Positions 11,500 to 23,109 of a DNA stretch of 64,000 bases are shown one piece after another. Within the stretch, counting starts at the first letter, position 1; every line of letters begins with the position of its first letter. Location: assembly GCF_003265705.1 (NCBI RefSeq), contig NW_020313057.1:1895893-1959892 (forward strand), given 5' to 3'. The stretch comes from Callorhinus ursinus. Its lineage: Eukaryota > Chordata > Mammalia > Carnivora > Otariidae. Made by a program: the position numbers and the translations under genes. The notes below the pieces were generated by a model. The model did not search any database. It had not been told where the DNA came from and saw only the letters and a list, made by a program, of their open reading frames with translations.

Positions 11500-11650
11500 A
11501 ACGTAGGATGACCCAAACTACAATCCAGTGACGCTATCTAAAATTCACCCGCGAAGAAACTGAGACACAAAAGCTCAGCGACTTGCCCAAGATTACACAC
11601 TAATTAGGCAAAGGTCTTGATTAGATCCCAGACCTTCTGCTGACTTACCC
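11500..11650. repeat. MIR-like relic
   Basis: gaagaaactgagacacaaaa and cttgcccaagattacacac match the gaaactgaggc...cttgcccaaggtcacac core of MIR-type SINEs. Confidence 0.55.
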
Positions 11651-11861
11651 AACAGTATTTTTTTCGCTAGCTACAGAGAACTCTATACTAAGCTCTATAA
11701 AATAGCTGGTAGGAAAAATATATAGAATTTCCATGTCCAAGGACTTATAATCTATAAGAATTAGGAATTTTCAATGTAATAAGTGAGTAAAATGGCATGC
11801 CTCTCACTTACTTTTAAAAAGCTGAGAAATTAGTGTATTTGTCACTGAAACAATCCATGAC

Positions 11862-12032
11862 CTTTTTTACTTTTTTAAATAAATATTATGTTTAAGGTGT
11901 ACAACATGATGTTTTGATACACATGTGCACAGTGCAGTGATCACTCTGTTCAAGTTAATTAACATATCCATCTATAGGATCCATCTCTATTCATCCAGCT
12001 GTGCAATGCATCCATTACATAGTCACCATGTC

Positions 12033-12082
<50 letters not shown>

Positions 12083-12310
12083 TGGTAACACCAGAGAGCT
12101 ACTCTCTTAGCACCTTTCTAGGATCCAGTACAATGTTATTAACTATAGTCACCATGCTGTACACTAAATCTTTAGAACTTATACATCCTACATTACTGCA
12201 ACTTTGTACCGTTTGACCAACATCTCCTCTCTGCCCCACCTCACCACCTCTGGTAACCACAGTTCTATTCTCTGCTTCTATGAATTTGACTGTTTCAGAT
12301 TATAAATGTG
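11862..12310 (-). mobile_element. Old L1 3' UTR, antisense, with internal TG microsatellite
   Basis: aaggtgtacaacatgatgtt, taattaacatatccatc, attaactatagtcaccatgc and ctgcttctatgaatttgac occur in the order of a reversed L1M-type 3' end. A (TG)n tract at 12036-12081 interrupts it. A Can-SINE follows at once at 12327. Confidence 0.75.
12036..12081 (+). repeat. (TG)23 microsatellite
   Basis: A pure 46-base TG run inside an old L1 3' UTR; likely length-variable between individuals. Confidence 0.97.
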
Positions 12311-12326
12311 TGTGTTTCTGTGGGGG

Positions 12327-12520
12327 TTTTTTTTAAGATTTTTATTTATTTATTTAACAGAGATAGAGAGCACAAGTAGGCAGAGCTGCAGACAGAGGGA
12401 GAGGGAGAAGCAGGCCCCCCACGGAGCAGGTAGCCCGATGCGGGGCTCGATCCCAGGACCCTGGGATCATGACCCGAGCCGAAGGCAGCCGCTTAACCGA
12501 CTGAGCCACCCAGGCGCCCC
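12327..12520 (-). mobile_element. Can-SINE, full length, reverse
   Basis: T-tract and ttatttatttatttaaca, ending in gagccacccaggcgcccc. The target duplication is unclear. Confidence 0.92.
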
Positions 12521-13102
12521 ATGTTTCAGTGTTTTACTCTATTTTTTGGTAAGAATCTACATTCCTGTTTATTAATGTGCGTTTTATTAATTTCCATTAT
12601 TTTTATAAGCAAGGTCATACTTCCACTTTATAAAAATATAAAATCATAATTTCAGAGTTATTTTCACCCAAAGAACTTTAATAAGATTGTCTAAAAACAA
12701 CTGATTCATGAGACAAAATTCAGTTATAGTTTTTAGTGTCATGGCATGTAAGAAAAATCAGTCTGTATGATTATATTAAAAATAGCTATACTAGTCTGCT
12801 GCATTTTACTGAGTCAGTAGTAATGATTTATATATAATTTTATAGTCTATAACTCCTATATATTTTTTTAAATTCACAAAACCCTTTTAACTTTCCCAGC
12901 ATTTATCAGTGATCAAGGAATCATCAGTGAGCATTAATCACCAGTAGAGTTCAGTATTAAAACTGAGATTTAATTCCCATTTTTTTACCCAAATTTCTAA
13001 TTTTTCAATAGCCTTTTTTTTTTAAGGTCTACATCTTCTAAACCTTGGATCTGAGTGGATGCTATGCAATGACTCAGAATAGGATTAAGAATATCACTTG
13101 AC

Positions 13103-13307
13103 AGGGGCGCCTGGGTGGCTCAGTTGGTTAAGCGTCTGCCTTCAGCTCAGGTCATGATCCCAGGAACCTGGGATCGAGCCCCACGTAGGGCTCTCTACTC
13201 AGCGAGAAGCCTGTTTCTCCATCCCCAAACCCCCTGCTTGTGTTCCTGCTCTCACTATCTCTCTCTCTCTCTGTCAAATAAATAAATAAAATCTTTAAAA
13301 AAAAAAA
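13103..13307 (+). mobile_element. Can-SINE, full length, forward
   Basis: Head ggggcgcctgggtggctcag, the B-box-like gggatcgagcccc, a CT repeat, then aataaataaataaaatctt and an A tract. A perfect 14-bp target duplication aagaatatcacttg lies at 13087-13100 and 13308-13321, so it is relatively young. Confidence 0.96.
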
Positions 13308-14868
13308 AAGAATATCACTTGCATAGTTGATTGGTCATTGTTCAGAAGTTAGGACTCCACAAATTCTGTGGGATTAAACCAGACTTTCCCTTCTCTGGCC
13401 AAGAGATAATTAAGTACTTTTGTGCATGAGGTTACCCAGTGACCATTCTTTGACAGTATTTGACATTTTCTCTACCCACTATGCAACAAAAGCAAGGTCC
13501 CTGCAAATGCTCCAAAATCTCGACTTAGGAGGTGGGGGTGGGGAGGGAGAAAAGACAATGTCATTAAGTAATGTTGACCAAATCAGTAAATTGGTGGACT
13601 TTCCCAATATTTTTTTTAATTTAAAAAAAATCTCTAGGTATTGTGAGTGACTTCAAAAGTTAAGACCAAATGGTGGTGTCTGTGCTGGTTGGTGGTTGAT
13701 ACTGTCAAGCTTATGACTGTTTTGAAAATATAAACAAGCTGGTGAAATTAACTTTAGTTTAGTTATCTTAAGATAGCCAGAGCTATAAACTCTGCCAATG
13801 TAAACTGTTAGGAATTTCTGGACAAACTTAACAAAGGGAGATGGAATTTTTCATCTTGAGCCTAAGCAAGCAAATTAGGGCTTTTTCTTATGGCTTTTGA
13901 AACTTACAGTATTTATACTATTTCAGAAACTCACAGGATTACAATTTAATTGATTGGATTGGTTTTTTGCCTCTGCAGGGCCCAAAGGAGATAAATTTCA
14001 AGAGAATTTTAGCAGTTTGTTAACTTGAGAACATTTTAGAGAAAATTTATTTGAAAGGAATCAGCTTTGGGTTAATTATGTTTTTGCCCCAGATTTAGCC
14101 TAAGTATGTATTCTCTCAGACAGGTTTTACTATTATGATTGAAATAAGTAGAAAATCCAGAAAACTAAAACAGAAAGAAGTTGTAAATTGAAATTGATTT
14201 CTGTAATGTAAATGATCAGCTATGCTAGTTCTTGTCCACCATAAAATATTCAGCTGATAAGATATCAACTCTAGTATAAAGTCTGCTAATCTGCATTCTG
14301 TTAATAAATAACCATGTTCCAAAAATTAATTATGAGCATTAGCATGCAGTATCTACTACTGGGAAAAAAGAAATATAGAAAAGTTTATATGTGAAACCAA
14401 CACATTAACACCATTTGACTCAGAAAACTTGAATCTAGATGCTCCATATTGAATATTCTTATTGCTGGGTCCTCTCTTTCTCTTTCATTCTTTATCACTA
14501 TTTATACTTTGCTTTTCAGGAAAATATAATGTTTCTGTCTCAAACAATATGGGAAGGAAGAGAAATTGAGCCTTGCATTATATTATATTATCAGGGCAGA
14601 TTTAAACATAAAAAGAGACATAAAACCTGTGTGTATGTTACCCAAAGATTTTAAAGAAAATTGTGATTAAATATTAGACATTTTGGATAAAATAAAACTT
14701 AGTGTATATATCCTTTGTTGAAGTGCCTGTATATAATAACCCAGATCTTATCCAAACCGCCATGACCCAAACAGAAAAGATGGATTTTACTGAAAACCTC
14801 ATCATTAATAATAATATTTCTTCATCATTAATTTTTTGACATTACAAAACCATACAGGCTGGGTGATA

Positions 14869-14942
<74 letters not shown>
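14869..14942 (+). repeat. Compound (TG)n(TA)n microsatellite
   Basis: About 26 bases of TG run straight into about 48 bases of TA. TG can form Z-DNA and TA can extrude as a cruciform; such tracts are length-variable and hard to assemble. Confidence 0.97.
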
Positions 14943-14947
<5 letters not shown>

Positions 14948-16194
14948 CTCTTACAATGGTACCCAACCTATTACACAACTATATATCAGAAAGTCAATGA
15001 AAAATACCTTTACTAATAAAATATTTTAAAAACTTTAAACTTGGATTGGGCACATTCAAAACCAGGATTTGGCAAACTAATTTTGAAACAGTACAATAGC
15101 ACACATAGCCTACTGCAATGGTTTTTCAGGGATTTTTTTTTTTTTTTTTTTGCTTGTGGTCCATAATAAGAAATACATTTGACATTGCAACCTGGCGCAC
15201 ACACACAGAACTGAAACAAAAGTTTCATGGAACAATATTTACCCTCACATAATATATTCATTCTATTTTCTGTTCTTTTCTATTTCATTTTTTAAAATTG
15301 CTTGTCAAGACCCACTGAATTGATTTCACAATCCACTAATGTGTCGCAAACCAAGATTTAAAAACACCAGCCTAAACAATAATATATATTGTGGCTCTTA
15401 AGTAGTGTTGCTATAATAAAATAATATTGACACTAAGTGCAAAGTATTCTATAAGGCACATTGTACCAATTAAATCCAAGACAGTTATTGTCTTTCAACT
15501 TTATGGGAAACACAGTTATAAATGAAAAACAAATGTCTTTTGCTGTTTTTATGGCATTTAGAACATTTTAGAAGACTTACACTTAAATATCTGGGGAAAT
15601 ATATTTCTAACAAAATAAATCAATGCTGTCATAATCCTCCAGGAATCCAAAAGTTCCATGGACGTGCTAGGCTCTCACAATGATGGGTCGAGTAATTTTC
15701 CATTTCTAGAACTCGGTGTTGGCAGTGAGAAATGTAGAGAGCAAACCATGTCAGTCCTGAATCATGTTTGCACCCTCAGGGACCAATTATATAGCTTGTT
15801 CCTTCTTTATAGAAGGAGAAAATGGCCCCATTCCATCTCTACAGTAGAGACCAGCGATTTCAGACATCTTTGAAGTACAAGGCAGCAACACACACAATTA
15901 GGTGTTTAACAAATGCCTCTTCACACTGGCAATAATTATAACAGAAGGGGAGGCAACCGGGTTCCTGCGAGGGGAAGGCCAGGGGCGTTAAATAACTCGA
16001 ATCCTTGCTCTCCTCTGGTCCTGGAGCACAGCAGGATGGCAAGCAATGGGACCTTTTTTTTTTTTTTCATCAAGTTACTTGTAAGATTTTTAAGAAAATG
16101 TTTTGCCTAAGCAGAGCAATAACTTAGGTTCTGGAATTTGAGATCAAAATAATGGCCATTCCTATTTTCCCAGCCCTCTACCCACCTCCAGGAA

Positions 16195-16333
16195 TGCACT
16201 TGTCATGATGAGCCCAGGTGGTGGATAGAAATGTTGAATCACTATATTGTACACCTGAAACTAATATAGCACTGTATGTTACCAATATTGGAATTAAAAT
16301 AAAATTTTTAAAAAAGAACAGAAAAAAAAAATA
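16195..16333 (+). mobile_element. L1 3' terminus, sense, short
   Basis: gttgaatcactatattgtac, acctgaaactaatatagcac and ttggaattaaaataaaattt followed by A-rich sequence. The same 3' end is seen on the larger L1 at 34.0 kb. Confidence 0.8.
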
Positions 16334-16811
16334 ACTGCTCCTCAGGTCTTTCTATAACCACCCTTTCCTTCTTACAAGTTGGCCAAGCAACACTTCAAGT
16401 GTTTCTAGCTAGAAACCATGTGTTAGGTCTCCTGCTGTGGGAGACAAGTAAGAGGCTATTAGAAGTAGCTAGCAGCCCCAGATAATCCCAAAGTCACATT
16501 TCACCATGTTTCTGGTTCCTACAAGGTAGGAGAGGGAGAACGGGGATACATTTTGCTTTTTTAACAGGAGCTCTTTCTGCTTACATTGCTCTGATGTAAA
16601 AATATTGTGTATTCCCTTCAACATCTGGGCCAGTGCCTTCATAATACCTATCATGTATTAAATGCTGTAGTATGACCTGTGTGTATGCGTGTGCGTGCAC
16701 ATTTGGAAAGAGAAACACACAAAGAGAGACAGAGATGAAGACAGAGACCAAGGGAGATCTTCAGTGATGTATCCAATGAAGTAGCCTATTTCTACATTCA
16801 CATTTTTTTCC

Positions 16812-16840
16812 GGGGCGCCTGGGTGGCTAAGTTGGTTAAG
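16812..16840 (+). mobile_element. Can-SINE head only (29 bp), flanked by near-repeats
   Basis: ggggcgcctgggtggctaag plus the next nine bases match the first 29 bases of the local Can-SINEs; nothing of the body or tail follows. The flanks are acatttttttccgg (16800-16813) and acattttttcgg (16843-16854), which look like a target duplication. Confidence 0.85.
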
Positions 16841-16984
16841 TGACATTTTTTCGGTAATGTTAACTTGTTCAATAGGACACAACTGGTTACTAAAAGAGCC
16901 GGATTTTAAATCTAAATCAGTATAACGTCAAAACTCCTGCTTTTCTCAAAGGTCTGGACTCAACTTACTTTTCCAGTTATCTTT

Positions 16985-17970
16985 ATTTTTTTTGTAGGCT
17001 GTATTTTTTTAGAGCAGTTTGGGTTTATGGAAAACTTGAGCAGGAATTACAGAGAGTTCACATATATTCCCTCCCCCGCCCCTCCACCATCGGTTTCTAC
17101 TATTACTACCATCTTGAGTTGGTGTGGTACATTTGTTACAATCGATCCACCCATATTGATACATTATTAACAAAAGTGCACAGCTTACATTATGGTCCAC
17201 TCTTCCTTTTACACATTCTGTGGGTTTTTCCAAATGCATAATGTCAGGTATCCATGTACAGTATCATGCAGAATATCTTCATTGCCCTAAAAACATCCTG
17301 TGCTCCATCTATTCATCTCTCTCCCCTCCCCTCATTCCCTCCAACTACTGATCTTTTTAGTTTTGTCTTTTCCAGGACGTTATAAACTTGGAATCCTTCA
17401 GTATGTAGCCTTTTAAGACTAGCTTCTGTCACTTAGCAAAAAGGGGTTTAAAGTTCCTCCCTGTCATTTTGTGGCTTATTTGTTCATTTCTTTTTATTGC
17501 TGAGTAATATTCTGTTATATAATGTGGCACAGTTTATTTATCCATTCATCTACTGAAGGATATCTCGGTTGCTTCCAGTTTTTGGCAATTGCAAGTTTTT
17601 GTGTGGACATAAGTTTTCAACTCATTTGTGTGACTACCTAGGAGTGTGATTATGGTCTCATATGGTAAACCTGTGTTTAGTTTTGTAAGAAACTCCCATA
17701 CCATCTTCCCAAGCGACTGGACCATTTTGCCTCCTCACCAGCAGTGAATGAGAGTTCCTGTGGCTCCACATCCTTGCCAGCATTTGGTGCTGTCAGCATT
17801 TTGTATACCAGCCATTCCAATAGATTTTTAGCAATATCTCATTTCAATTTCCAATTCCCTAATGACATATGATATTGAGAATCTTTTTATATGCTTATTT
17901 GCTATCCGTAAATCTTCTCTGATGAGGTGTCTGTTCAAATCTTTGCCCAGTTTTTAATTGGGTTGTTTCT
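16985..17970 (-). mobile_element. Old L1 3' UTR and ORF2 tail, antisense
   Basis: Starts with a ttttagagcagtttggg type end, then acagagagttcacatatatt, and further right the reversed ORF2 end (attgctgagtaatattctg, tccacatccttgccagcat, gatgaggtgtctgttcaaa). About 1 kb, diverged. Confidence 0.8.
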
Positions 17971-18289
17971 TATTGCTCCTATCATATATTATATATATTT
18001 AACATTGATTATGTATAACAATGATAATATATGTTATGTAATATATAATGGTATCACGTTTTATATGTTACTGTAATGTATTATTACTATTATTGCTATT
18101 TCATATTATTAAGTTTTAAGAATTCTTTGCATGGTTTGTTTTTCCAATTAAAATCATTGGCATCCCTCTAGCATGGAGCTCACCTGGACCACTCACTGGC
18201 CCTGACTCCACTCAGAGACACTTGCTTTGGGCTCAGAACCCTGCCACCTGGCAAGCCTGCCTCCAGAACCACCTGTCAGAATCCCACCC

Positions 18290-18550
18290 AGGTGCAATGC
18301 CATCTCCTCCAAGAGCCTTCCCTAACTCTCTCAAAGTTCCAGCTCTCTCTCCTGTCTGGGATCTCTAGGATTCATTTTGGATTATTCATATGCTTTTTTT
18401 CACCCTGCCTTGTCTGTAGGTAAATGAGTAGCAATTTGACCTCTCTTGTACGGTCCTTAGGAACAGGGTTGACCTAAGAGTCATTATATTCCTTGACTCA
18501 CTTATCACAGTATCTTAAATACAGTTGTTACACAGAATATCTCTTGAATC
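18290..18550 (+). repeat. L2-like relic
   Basis: Weakly conserved 3' L2 layout: ccttccctaactctctcaaa, a promoterless C/T-rich body, then cttatcacagtatcttaa. Confidence 0.45.
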
Positions 18551-18888
18551 ATACAGGGAAATGGAGACTACAGGGAAGGCAAGAAGTTGGAGAGAGAGGC
18601 AGGTCAGAGTGTTGTTGGAGCGTCTTGCAGATGTCTCAGACCTTAAAGGAGGTTTTGTGTTCTCAGTAACTGTCCCACCTCATCCCTGTCTTTTAGATGA
18701 ATGGTAATATTTTTAGTTTAGTTGGCAAGTTTCTGCATGTTACCTAATCTATATAGGCATAAAAGTCAAGTGCAGATTTCTACTTATGCGTGAGGTCACC
18801 CTTCAGATTGTTGCATCTCCCAAGAAAGGGGTGTCTGCAGAGGTCATTAGTATCGATCAATTAAATTATGAATTTTGGTTGATGTGAC

Positions 18889-18898
18889 NNNNNNNNNN
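18889..18898. other. Assembly gap, 10 N
   Basis: Ten N flanked by identical 47-base sequences (18842-18888 and 18899-18945). Best read as an unmerged overlap or small duplicated join, not missing DNA. Confidence 0.98.
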
Positions 18899-19552
18899 GG
18901 TCATTAGTATCGATCAATTAAATTATGAATTTTGGTTGATGTGACTTTTTCCAAAATTTCTAAAATAAAAATGATACACGCATATGTTTTTAAAGAACTC
19001 AAATAGCTTAGAAGGCTCTGTTCTATTCCTCTTCGTGCCCATTGGCTCTGGGAAGGAAACATCTTTGCCCCCTTGGATTTTGTTCTCCTGGTAGTTATAA
19101 TTTATCTCTAAATAACTTGCATAGGCATTTGTTTCTTGAATTTTTTCAACCTTAAAAATTGTCTACTAGTTTCCCGCTATAATATCTACATTTATAAAGA
19201 ATAACTATCAAGTCTTATTTGGGAGGAAAATTTACTTTCTATATTTCTAGGCAGTCCCACAACCCTCTCTGGCCTCTGTTTTATTTAAATGAAGGTAACA
19301 AGAGGACGGAAGGAGGCAAAAATTATTTTAAACCTTATTCCTGCAAGAAAACTTCATAATTTAAGGGTATAGTTCTATTGTTGTAGACAAACTCTAATCC
19401 ACTTTGAGAAAAACCTTTTTTAGATCTTTTTTGATATGTTTTACTTGTCTAGCTACATTTTTCCGGAAATGCACTAAGAAGCTTTTGAAAATGGTGAAGT
19501 ATCTGGTTTTCTTAAAGTAGTCATTGTAACATAGTTTAAAAGTTCAGTGTAC

Positions 19553-19746
19553 GGGCACCCAGGTGGCTCAGCCAGTTAGGCATCCAGCTCTTGGTTTTGG
19601 CTCTGGTCATGATCTCATGGTGAGATCGAGCCCCACGTCAGGCTCCCCACTCAGTGTGGAGTCCGCTTCCCCTCTCCCTCTGCCCCTCCTCCCACTTGCA
19701 CACACACTCTCTCTCTCTCAAATAAATAAATCTTTTTTTATAAAAA
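19553..19746 (+). mobile_element. Can-SINE, forward, diverged head
   Basis: gggcacccaggtggctcagc head, ctctctctctcaaataaata tail, and a perfect 14-bp target duplication aaaagttcagtgta at 19538-19551 and 19747-19760. It lies about 200 bases before the next exon's acceptor. Confidence 0.94.
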
Positions 19747-19953
19747 AAAAGTTCAGTGTAACAATGAACTTACAATGTTCTTACAACATTCTATCCCAGA
19801 GACAGCAATGAAAGAAATACGATGATTGTAAAATACTCATTTTCCTGGGAAAGGAAAAATACCAAAGAAATATACTAATCTCGTTGATTAAAAGTGTACC
19901 CCAAAGAATCTCAGGTCTGTCAGTGCTCTGACCTCTCTCTTTGTTCTGTACAG

Positions 19954-20159
19954 AATGGATGACGTATTGATTGGGGCACCTCTCTTTATGGAACGTGAAT
20001 TTGAGAGCAGCCCTAGAGAAGTAGGGCAAGTTTACCTGTATTTGCAAGTGAGCGCACTTGTCTTCAGGGACCCGCAGATCCTTGCAGGCACTGAGGTTTT
20101 CGGGAGATTCGGTAGTGCTGTGGCACACTTAGGAGACCTGAACCAAGACGGATACAATG
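19954..20159 (+). CDS. ITGA8: ITGA8 exon c (206 nt): blades 5-6
   Basis: First base finishes the Gly of D-V-N-N-D-G, then M-D-D-V-L-I-G-A-P gives the rest of the blade 5 Ca2+ loop and its GAP motif. F-G-R-F-G-S-A-V is the FG of blade 6, and D-L-N-Q-D-G-Y-N begins its Ca2+ loop. F-M-E-R-E-F-E-S is a strong alpha-8 signature. Acceptor ctgtacag at 19946-19953, donor gtaatt from 20160; phase 2 in, 1 out. A decoy donor-like gtgagc at 20048 lies inside the exon, but the frame and family match continue past it. Confidence 0.97.
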
Positions 20160-21729
20160 GTAATTGACACCAATACATGGAAATTGTTTTTTTGTCATAA
20201 TTCATGTTACCGGTACACAAAGGAAACAATGACAAAGTGGTGTGTGTGTTATGGTTACTATTATTGGTTTTTAATAAAGTATCAAAAACCTCAAGGCAGT
20301 TTAAAGTTTATATATGCAGCTCTTAATAAAGGCAGCAATTATTTTTTAAAGTGATATTTGGATTTAATGACTCAAAGAAAACTAGAGAACCTTCTGTTAT
20401 GTACAGAGTCAAGACAAATAAATACATGTCGATATATGGACAAGTATATTGCCTTGTGATTAACCCACATGGACTATGTATAGGTTATGCTGAATTTTAA
20501 TTGGTCTGTAAACTTTAGCTTGAGGGCAATTTCAATGTTTGCAGTAAAGTGGTGTTAAATTCTTAGTTTAGGATTATGATTCTTTAAGCTAAGAATTTGT
20601 GAATGCCTTGCAAGTACCTTCTCAGAAAAACATGCAAGCTCACACAAAGTTTTGCTTACGTGTTCAGGACCTTTAAATCAAGAAGCAAGGTATAGTGGGT
20701 TTCTTAAAGTTCAAGGGAATAACAGGAATTTGCTCCAATAAAATAGCCATGGGAGTGTTTGCATCAGATCAGTATTCATTAGGGCCTTTGGCATTTTTAT
20801 GTTATCTTTGAAAAAAAGACATCCCAGAAATGTATGGTTAGTAATTTTTAAAGTGCTGTAAAATATAAATGTATATTGAAAGTTCATGGTTCCAGGAAAA
20901 TAATAAAAAAGAGACAAGTTCATCTTTAACTGATACGCTGCTTTCAGAAACTGCCCTATCGCTGAGCACCAAGCGAAATAAATAATGCTAAATTATCTAT
21001 CAAGCCATCTTTTCCACCATGTTTTCCTCTATTTGTCTTTTTTCTCAAACCCTTCATGATATTTTTGAAAGCTAAGAGAAACATTTTTAATGACATTAAG
21101 GGGTTTCTGCCTCTCTGAGCCTCATTGTTTTTGAGTATAAAGTGGGCAAAATAATTGCAAACTGGGAGGAAACACGGGACAGATGCGGACTGACTTAGAG
21201 GAGGTGAAGGAAGGGCCCCTTTGCACCTGTCACATGATGATATCTTTAATTTCCACCATGATCTGAGATTTGGGATATCTATCGTTACCTGTTAAATGAA
21301 ACTGGAATTATGATCCTCATTATGTAGTAAAATCAATTCATGATTTACTTAGTCTTATCAGACTTACTTAGGAGCAAAGAGAAATAAACGACAAAGTGAG
21401 GACACATAACCGTCATCCACTGGCGTGAGCTATTATGTTATTGTGTTCTTGGTGCTCTTTTTTATGTAAAATTCAGTCTTTTTGCGTATTGTTTAGAACA
21501 ATCCTGAAGAACACAATGTGTGGAAGTTACTTTTCACTGAGTGCTCTATTTACCGTGGGAGTCAGGTGATAGTGTTCTTTCTAGGTTCCCCAATGTCCTC
21601 TACTGTAAAATGCATCCTGCCTCCCTCATGGGACAATGTAATCATTACATTATATAATCTTTGTACAAGAGATTGTTTATTTCTTTTGACAAGAAACTCA
21701 TAAGTACCTTGCAAAGGTGCCTCCTGTTT

Positions 21730-22375
21730 TATCCAGCCTAGTGATGTGACCCAGCCCTCCCTGTTGCTCGCTAAATTCCCGTGTAGACCATGCTCTCCCT
21801 GCTCCTCCAATGGGCCCAGCTTTTTCAACCCCTTAGACCTTGGCACACCAGTTCTTTCTGCCTGGAGTGCTCTTCCCTCTGATTTCACACAGTGGGTTCC
21901 ATTTTGTCCCCAGCTTTCACTTTCAGCACGAGCCTTAGCAACACCCTGTCCAATCACCGAATCTAGAAATAACCACCATTCTCCATTACATTAATATTTT
22001 TGATTCTTCTGCATAGAATGTGTCACTTTCCATCTTTTTTTATTTTATTCTGTTATGTTAATCACCATAATTACATCATTAATCTCATTGTTTGTGCACA
22101 ACACCCAGCGCTCCATGCAGAACGTGCCCTCTTTAATACCCATCACCAGGCTAACCCATCCCCCCACCCCCTCCCCTCTAGAACCCTCAGTTTGTTTCTC
22201 AGAGTCCATAGTCTCTCGTGGTCTGTCTCCATCTTTTCTTGATTGTCTCTCTATTCAAATTGTCTACTACCTGCACTAGAACATAAACTTTCTAAAAGCA
22301 GCATCTGGTTTGCTGTCATACCCACTGCATCCAACACACAGTGGTCACTCGATAAATATTTGCTGGATGGATACA
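21730..22375 (+). repeat. L2-like 3' end, split by an L1 insertion
   Basis: Left part 21730-22035 (tcttccctctgatttcacac region) and right part 22238-22375 (ctagaacataaactttct, then cactcgataaatatttgct) follow the L2 3' consensus layout: C/T-rich region, agactgtaag-like word, and ataaatatttg terminus. Confidence 0.65.
22039..22227 (-). mobile_element. Young L1 3' end, antisense, in L2
   Basis: Reverse complement of module B of the L1 3' UTR at 3.2 kb: taatcaccataattacatca, gcagaacgtgccctctttaa, gggttctagagg reversed. Starts with a T-run (the A tail) and is flanked by tccatctttt on each side (about 22029 and 22228), a target duplication. Confidence 0.9.
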
Positions 22376-22536
22376 AGCCAACAAATAATTTATGGTTGCT
22401 GCAGTATTACAAAATTTTCCTGGAAAACTGAATGAGCCCTTTGGATTATAGTTTACTGCTCTTTGACTGCACTTAATTCTATCTCTAAAACCTTCTTCTT
22501 TCCTTAAAAAATATGTTCATGTGTCCCCATTTGCAG

Positions 22537-22728
22537 ACATTGCCATCGGAGCACCCTTTGCAGGCAAGGATCAAAGAGGCAAAGTGCTCATTTACAACGG
22601 GAACAAGGATGGCTTAAACACCAAGCCTTCCCAAACTCTGCAGGGAGTGTGGGCCTCACAGACCATCCCTTCGGGCTTCGGCTTTACTCTCAGAGGAGAC
22701 TCAGACATAGACAAGAATGATTACCCAG
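22537..22728 (+). CDS. ITGA8: ITGA8 exon d (192 nt): blades 6-7
   Basis: Two bases finish the Asp of the blade 6 loop, then I-A-I-G-A-P-F-A-G (GAP motif), then A-G-K-D-Q-R-G-K-V-L-I-Y-N-G. S-G-F-G-F-T-L is the FG of blade 7 and D-S-D-I-D-K-N-D-Y-P starts its Ca2+ loop. Phase 1 in and 1 out. Acceptor ttgcag at 22531-22536, donor gtaagg from 22729. Without splicing, the frame would run only to a stop at 22806-22808. Confidence 0.97.
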
Positions 22729-22911
22729 GTAAGGGTTTCTTTCCTCTCCCGCCAGAGAGCCCACTTCCTAGAAAGAAGCCCATTCTCAGGACGGTGCATC
22801 ACATGTAAGCTTTTCCCTCATAAAGGCGAAGGCCCAGCTTAACTGTGGACGGCCCGGGGCTCTTTTGCATGATTCCTGAGTGACTTTCATGAGCATTTAA
22901 AGGCAGATAAA

Positions 22912-23109
22912 GGGATACCTGGGTGGCTCAGTCAGTTAAGCGTCTGCCTTCGGCTCAGGTCACGATCCCATGGTCCTGGGATCGAGCCCCACCTCGGGCT
23001 CCCCGCTTGGCGGGCAGCCTGCTTCTCCCTCTCCCTCTGCCCCTCACCTGCGTGTGCTCTCTGGCTCTATCTCTCTGTCAAATAAATAAATAAAATCTTT
23101 TAAAAAAAT
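22912..23109 (+). mobile_element. Can-SINE, full length, forward
   Basis: gggatacctgggtggctcag head, ctgtcaaataaataaataaa tail, and a near-perfect target duplication (aaaggcagataaa at 22899-22911, aagggcagataaa at 23110-23122). About 185 bases after the exon donor. Confidence 0.95.

Larger units (their letters stand above)
7198..19953 (+). other. ITGA8 intron, 12.8 kb
   Basis: Holds full-length Can-SINEs at 8152, 10473, 12327, 13103 and 19553, and a SINE head fragment at 16812. Old L1 3' ends lie at 8585, 11862, 16195 and 16985, and L2/MIR relics at 7850, 8376, 9181, 11500 and 18290. There are TG and TG/TA microsatellites and a 10-N gap at 18889-18898. The stretches 13320-14860 and 14945-16190 are AT-rich and hold nothing I can identify. 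No other host gene is seen. Confidence 0.85.
20160..22536 (+). other. ITGA8 intron, 2.4 kb
   Basis: 20160-21730 is AT-rich unique sequence with nothing recognised. 21730-22375 is an L2-like element split by an antisense L1 3' end. The acceptor ttgcag is at 22531-22536. Confidence 0.8.

Noticed and set aside
20048..20053. Splice donor gtgagc inside exon c
   Set aside because: The family match and frame continue without break past it to the donor at 20160.
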